A stretch of 64,000 nucleotides of DNA from contig CM075652.1 in assembly GCA_037953625.1 (NCBI GenBank), forward strand, positions 17,008,501 through 17,072,500, written 5' to 3'. This document shows, piece after piece, positions 59,471-64,000 of the stretch (positions are counted from its first letter, which is position 1; the number at the start of each line of letters is the position of its first letter). The position numbers and the translations under genes were made by a program. The notes beneath the pieces were generated by a model, which was not told where the DNA came from, did not search any database, and saw nothing but the letters and a program-made list of their open reading frames with translations. This DNA is from Crotalaria pallida. Its lineage: Eukaryota; Streptophyta; Magnoliopsida; Fabales; Fabaceae.

Positions 59471-61145
59471 ATGTTTGAACCTCATATTCCCATTCGTGAT
59501 ATCAAGCACCAGTTGAGGTGGGTGGCATTTAGAGAAAGGATTACTATGCTTTGGAAGGTTCCAACGAACCCCCAAATTGATGGACCTTACAACCTTCTGC
59601 TCATGGATTCCCTGGTTTGTTGTTACCTTTTAAAGTTTGTTGTTGTTTGTTTTTGTGTTCTTGAATTAGATTAAAACAATGGATGATATGACATGGTTCT
59701 GCTTTGTACAGGGAGATGAAATTCAAGCTTCTGTGTACACACCACTGGTTCCCTTCTTCTCACGGTACATGCATGATGGGTGTGTTTATGACTTTGCTTT
59801 TTTCGCTGTTAAGGGCAACTTTGGGCAATTCAGAGCAACAAACCACAGCTTCAGGCTTACATTTTGTTTTTATACTTCCTTTCAACAAGTTTCGGGCATC
59901 ACTTTCCCTAATTATTATCTTAAACCAAACTCTGTTGATGGAATGTTTAAGACAGATGTTCGTACAAGCCCGTTGACTGGTTAGTGAACTTTTATTAATT
60001 TATCTATCTGCTTTGATTCTTCATCCTTTGCATCCCTTTTATTATCCAGTCTTGTGTTATGTTTTTTGCACAATTTGCTCTTTGTTTTAGACTTTGTTGG
60101 TATCTTGACTGATGTGTCTACTGAAAAAAATTACATCAACAATGGTGTAAGCACAAGGATACTTGGAATAGAACTGTGTGATGAGTAGTAAGCCTTGTTG
60201 CCTCTTATATCCCTTTTTTTTAGTTGATATGTTTTTTTTGCATGTTGAACTCTATCTATTTTTCCTTTTCAGTGGAACGTATGATTGTTTCTTGGTTGGT
60301 GATTATATAAATGAGTTTCGGTCGCATGTTTCTTTGTTCTGTAGTCCTCTTACAGCTGTACTTATTCGACTTGGTAAAGCCCAAGAATGCCGAGGTATGC
60401 CGTTATCAAGTTATTACGTCGTGCCATGAATTTTGGGTTATTTGTTCCTTTTTTTAATTAGTTATGTTTGTGTCTTATCTTTTAGGTAGAATTGTTTTCT
60501 ATATTGTGTTGCATGTATCCAAGTTGTTGGTTAACCCAAATATTCCTGATGTTGTCAATTTCCGAAGAAGGTAACTAATATACTGATTATCTATTTCCAT
60601 CAACTTTCCCACCTTCTTTTGCTTAAGAATGTTTCTTTTTTTTTTTTACCACAAAGCAGAATGCTTTATAGTGGTTTCTGCTGCTCTCCCCCTATGCTCT
60701 CATATGCTGGAACAAGGAGAAGTGTTGAAAATAAACTAATGGGAGATTTCCCACCCATTACCCTTGAACTCTTGAAGTCTGTTTCCAAGGTTGATGTTTG
60801 TACAAGTTTATCACTCTTCTTTTTCCTCTTTATATTTCATTGTTATATACATTTTTTTTTCAAACTTATTTTGATTTTTATTTGATGATTTTGTCCTTTG
60901 TCTTTTAAGCCTGGATTTTACACTGTATCTTGCACTATTGTTGGTGTTTCCTGCTACCTCAAAAAATGGTACTATTATGAGTGCAACTGCAAGGCGATAT
61001 TGTCTGATGACTGCTCTACCTTATTATGTACTACCTGTGGTGCTGTGGTTAGCAATCCTGTTCAGAGGTCATGCCATTTATTCAATTTCATTTTACAATG
61101 TATACTTCCATCTCCCATACAATTACATAATTCTGATATGTTTGG

Positions 61146-61184
<39 letters not shown>

Positions 61185-61312
61185 ATATCAGGTACAAGAT
61201 ACCCATTGTTGTAGTCGATACAACATCCTCTATGACGTTGTATCTTCTTGACCGTGATGCAAGGGTCCTTCTGGAAAAACCTTGCATGGATTTGTTCCCC
61301 TTATCAAGAGAT
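59471..61312 (+). CDS. RPA1-like (replication protein A large subunit) gene, 3' end cut off
   Basis: Eight exons with consistent phase: 59471-59614, 59712-59979, 60091-60087-region end (about 60187), 60273-60394, 60486-60570, 60660-60789, 60910-61067 and 61192-61312. No internal stop appears in about 375 codons. It starts MFEPHIPIRDI at the first DNA-binding OB fold (IQASVYTPLVPFFSRY, YDFAFFAVKGNFGQFRATNH), continues to the second (DFVGILTDVSTEK, ILGIELCD, YDCFLVGDYINEF), and has the C-terminal OB fold with zinc ribbon (YYECNCKAI...CTTCGAVV, IPIVVVDTTSSMTLYLLDRD). Full RPA70 also has an N-terminal protein-interaction domain, absent here as in many plant paralogues. The first zinc pair is CxC where CX2-4C is usual. 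After the eighth exon (donor GAT|GTAATA) an LTR begins at 61379, so the last exon is displaced or lost. It binds single-stranded DNA if functional. Source could be a host paralogue or a Helitron; no Helitron ends seen. Confidence 0.75.
61149..61182. repeat. (AT)n microsatellite in RPA1-like intron
   Basis: About 17 AT units just before the last visible acceptor. Confidence 0.95.
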
Positions 61313-61378
61313 GTAATATGTTTCATTATTTACTTGCTGATATACTTTTAATTTTTTTCCAGCAATTTCAAGCATTGT

Positions 61379-64000
61379 TGTAACATCCCGCTATTTCTAA
61401 TACCTTTAGCAAAATAATTAAATGATTTAATATGATGTTTTCAAGATTTGAGTGTTGTAACAAAATTTTGATTTCATCATTTTAATTGAAATATGTTTTG
61501 TAGTCAAAATAACTATAAAATTTATTATCATACGTTTTTCAAAAATAAAATAGTACTTTTATTTAGTTTAATTAACATTTTGACAGAGAGCTCAAGTGGC
61601 AAGCCTTAGAGGCATTTTTATAAATAGTTTTTTTAGAAAAATATGTTTAACTTAATATTTTGAGCGTCCATGTAAATTTTCATAGTGTTCGAAGACTGTT
61701 TTATTTTTAGCTTCTGGACTGATTTAATATATTACCGGTATAAGTTATATATAATAATCTGTTATTTCTAAATTATGAATATTATATTTTATCAAGTTTA
61801 ACATCAGGATTGAGAAAATATATTTACTTTTGAATTTCGATATTTTTTCTTATGCAATAGCCATATGTAGGGACCGGTAATCTTATTATTTTTTAATCAG
61901 TTTTAAATAATTAAAAATATAATATTGTTGTACTTAAATATATTTTATTTTTGGGATTATCAAACTTTTAATTATAATACAAAATACTTACACACATTGA
62001 CCACAAATAAGCACAAAATATAAAATGGATTTTCTTAACCTCAGCCCTAAGGGCTGAGGATAAGAAGCTATAAAAAGTATCTTTGCATTAAAAAAATAAA
62101 TGTTTAAGACATTAAAAGTTAGTGAGTTAGCTTTGCAATACATTTTTTCTACTTTTTCACCTCTTATCTAAGGGCTGAGGTTAAGCAATCCCATATAAAA
62201 TATATATAATTTCCTAATGATCTATTACTGCCACCGTAACTATAATATAAATCTATTACTTTACCAATTACCAAAGCCCAATACCCCCACCCCGGTGAAC
62301 AGAAAGGAAACAAAACGAAAGAAAAAAAAAAACGCGTGAGTTAGAGAGACAGAGGAGCGCTCGCGCGACATAGAGAGAAAACAATTGAGATTTTCTCACC
62401 TTTCCGGTACAATAACTCAAGATCCGACCGTTCAATCTCAAATCTGTCTTAGGTAAATAATCTTCTTAACACCCTTTACACATCTATGTAATTTATTCGA
62501 TGATCCGTCAATATTTTTATTATTCCTATATTTTCAAATAAAGAAATGTTTTGAGGAAAATGATATATTTTTATTGTATAATGATATATATTTATTATTT
62601 TGCCAAAAGTGAATTTAGTTTATTATATTTATTGATATATATATATACTTTTAATGTTATAATTAGTTTTAACGTGTGTCCCTGTTTAGATCCAACACGT
62701 TATTGTTGTCCCTGATCCTCGAGTAAGGCGCGGACGCGAACGTTATATTGTTTCTATTGCTAGGATCCCAGATAAGAGGGTTGTATTACCTTAATTTAGG
62801 GCATGATTTCTAGGTTGTTTATAGTGGTGGCTAGAAGTAGAAAAGATTAATTAGAATAATGAACAATAGGGTAGTTAATGTTGATAATAAGTCTGTTATT
62901 AAATTAAAGAAATGAACACGCTTATGCTTTGATGAATTGATTATTTTTATTGATTATTGGTTAATTGATTATTTGGTTAATTTTTGGTGAACTTAAAATT
63001 GGTTATGAATTGATTAATTGTTTTGATTATTTTTATTGATTATTGGATGGTATCCGGTTGGTATTTAATTATGGAGTAAAAATTTGATTGTTGCATGTTA
63101 GTGTGAATCAAATATGTTTGAATTAAACTGGACTGAATTGTCATTGGAATAAATGAATTAAACAAAAGGCAACAACTATCGATCACGTGTCGAGTATCCG
63201 TACTCATTAGGTGCCCTGTTAGGACAGAGTCTATTTTAAGGAATAGACTCGAATTTCCAATAGGTGAAGTCCTCACTCAGGTAAGTAAATCCCATAGATC
63301 CAAAGTCTCGTTAGGTGTTTGGAACTCGCACGAGATCAATAGCTGTCTGGTAAATCGATAAAATAAATAATAAGACGTGTAAGAAAACACGAAAGAAAAG
63401 AACAAAGAAAAGGCCCTAACGAGCTATTGGTCTATGCGGTAAGAAAATCCTGGGTGAAGGTAAAAAATCCTATTGGGTGAAGACACCATCCTAACAGGTG
63501 TATGCAAAAATACCTAATGGTACATGATAAGAAAAGACAAGAAAGGAAAGAAAAGAAGAAAGGAAAGATGAAAGATGAGAAAAACTAAGAAAACTGAAAA
63601 AGAAAGTTAAGAAAATAATTTTGAAGGAAATGCCACATGTTGTGATTGTAAATGATGCATGTCTGTGTTGTGAAATACTTGAAAATGATTATGATTATTA
63701 GATGTAAATATAAATGTTAGACTTAGTTTATTATTATGACTTCTTAGAAATTATTTCCTAAGTTCTGTGTAATGTTACCCTTCTTGCTATATTTTTACAG
63801 GTACAGAGATGGAACTTACACAAGTCATGGCCGAACAGGAATACACTCCACACCGTGGAGTGTAATTTAGTCACGAGAGAACCTAAATTAATTTGATATA
63901 ATTATAATTATTATGGTTTAATTTTTTTTAGAAGCCCAGAAACTCATGTTATTTTTTAAAAGGGCATTAGTGTGAGGTAGTCAAAGTTAAATATAATTTT
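61379..64000. mobile_element. LTR retrotransposon start (TGTAACATCC type), running off the window
   Basis: TGTAACATCCCGC at 61379 is the start motif of the same broad LTR class as elements B and C. The following 2.6 kb has no coding frame of note and no primer site, consistent with a long LTR. It interrupts the RPA1-like gene. Orientation and end cannot be fixed. A CACGTG-containing block lies near 63185. Confidence 0.5.
62028..62192. mobile_element. MULE-type MITE in the LTR
   Basis: 165 bp with inverted ends GGATTTTCTTAACCTCAGCCC and (inward from right) GGGATTGCTTAACCTCAGCCC-like sequence, flanked by the perfect 9-bp repeat ATATAAAAT (62019-62027; 62193-62201). The left arm holds a CCTCAGCCC/GGGCTGAGG hairpin of its own. 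Confidence 0.8.

Noticed and set aside
58735..61312. Helitron carrying the RPA1-like gene
   Set aside because: Plant Helitrons can carry RPA genes, but no TC start, CTRR end hairpin or Rep/helicase gene was seen.

Overview
The window is plant nuclear DNA from a dicot. It is AT-rich, contains genes with short GT-AG introns, and is packed with nested plant transposons. Several elements have SIRE-type copia features, long TGTAACATCC LTRs and arrays of TAATCGATTA-type palindromes, which I associate with legume genomes; the legume assignment is inference only. No organelle, bacterial or CRISPR features are seen.

Layout. 1-9250: three nested LTR retrotransposon pieces with no coding capacity. One has a 2570-bp LTR, a tRNA-iMet primer site and a 2.1-kb empty interior. 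9260-11160: GGTCGTAAC-repeat DNA holding a 1.18-kb non-autonomous hAT element that sits in the loop of a hairpin. 12750-15551: a LINE reverse-transcriptase remnant next to an unrecognised multi-exon coiled-coil gene (minus strand) with phase-0 exons and a duplicated exon. 16258-23430: a hAT MITE, a 2.6-kb TIR element carrying a 1.7-kb Harbinger-like inverted-repeat element with minisatellite arms, an RTE-type LINE remnant and a Stowaway-like MITE. 25223-30036: a decayed Ty3/gypsy element with a hAT insertion that itself carries a Stowaway MITE. 31708-36587: a hAT MITE and AT-rich DNA with small tandem duplications. 36588-41083: an LTR element with a gypsy-type-transposon ORF broken by three TGA codons.

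41084-46156 and 53661-57974 are two related non-autonomous CACTA elements filled with captured host-gene exons, all on the minus strand. The first holds HINT4-like, group-4 remorin-like and DMC1-like exons plus a nested LINE tail. The second holds nuclear-envelope-associated-protein-like (NEAP), aldo/keto-reductase-like and WD-repeat-like exons. Between them (47377-53193) is a young, structurally perfect gag-only LTR retrotransposon with 1567-bp LTRs, a 5-bp target duplication and one intact 596-codon gag gene. The second CACTA splits a SIRE-like LTR.

58735-61312: an RPA1-like (replication protein A large subunit) gene in eight open exons, cut off by a TGTAACATCC LTR that starts about 61379 and runs to the window end; that LTR carries a MULE-type MITE.

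The most unusual signal is a shared layout of TCGA-centred 10-bp palindromes in the LTRs of different element families. They come mostly in pairs 20-22 bp apart, with further spacings near whole helical turns, and in three elements lie about 280-560 bp from the LTR start. Working host genes are few: the coiled-coil gene is a candidate, and the RPA1-like gene is disrupted.
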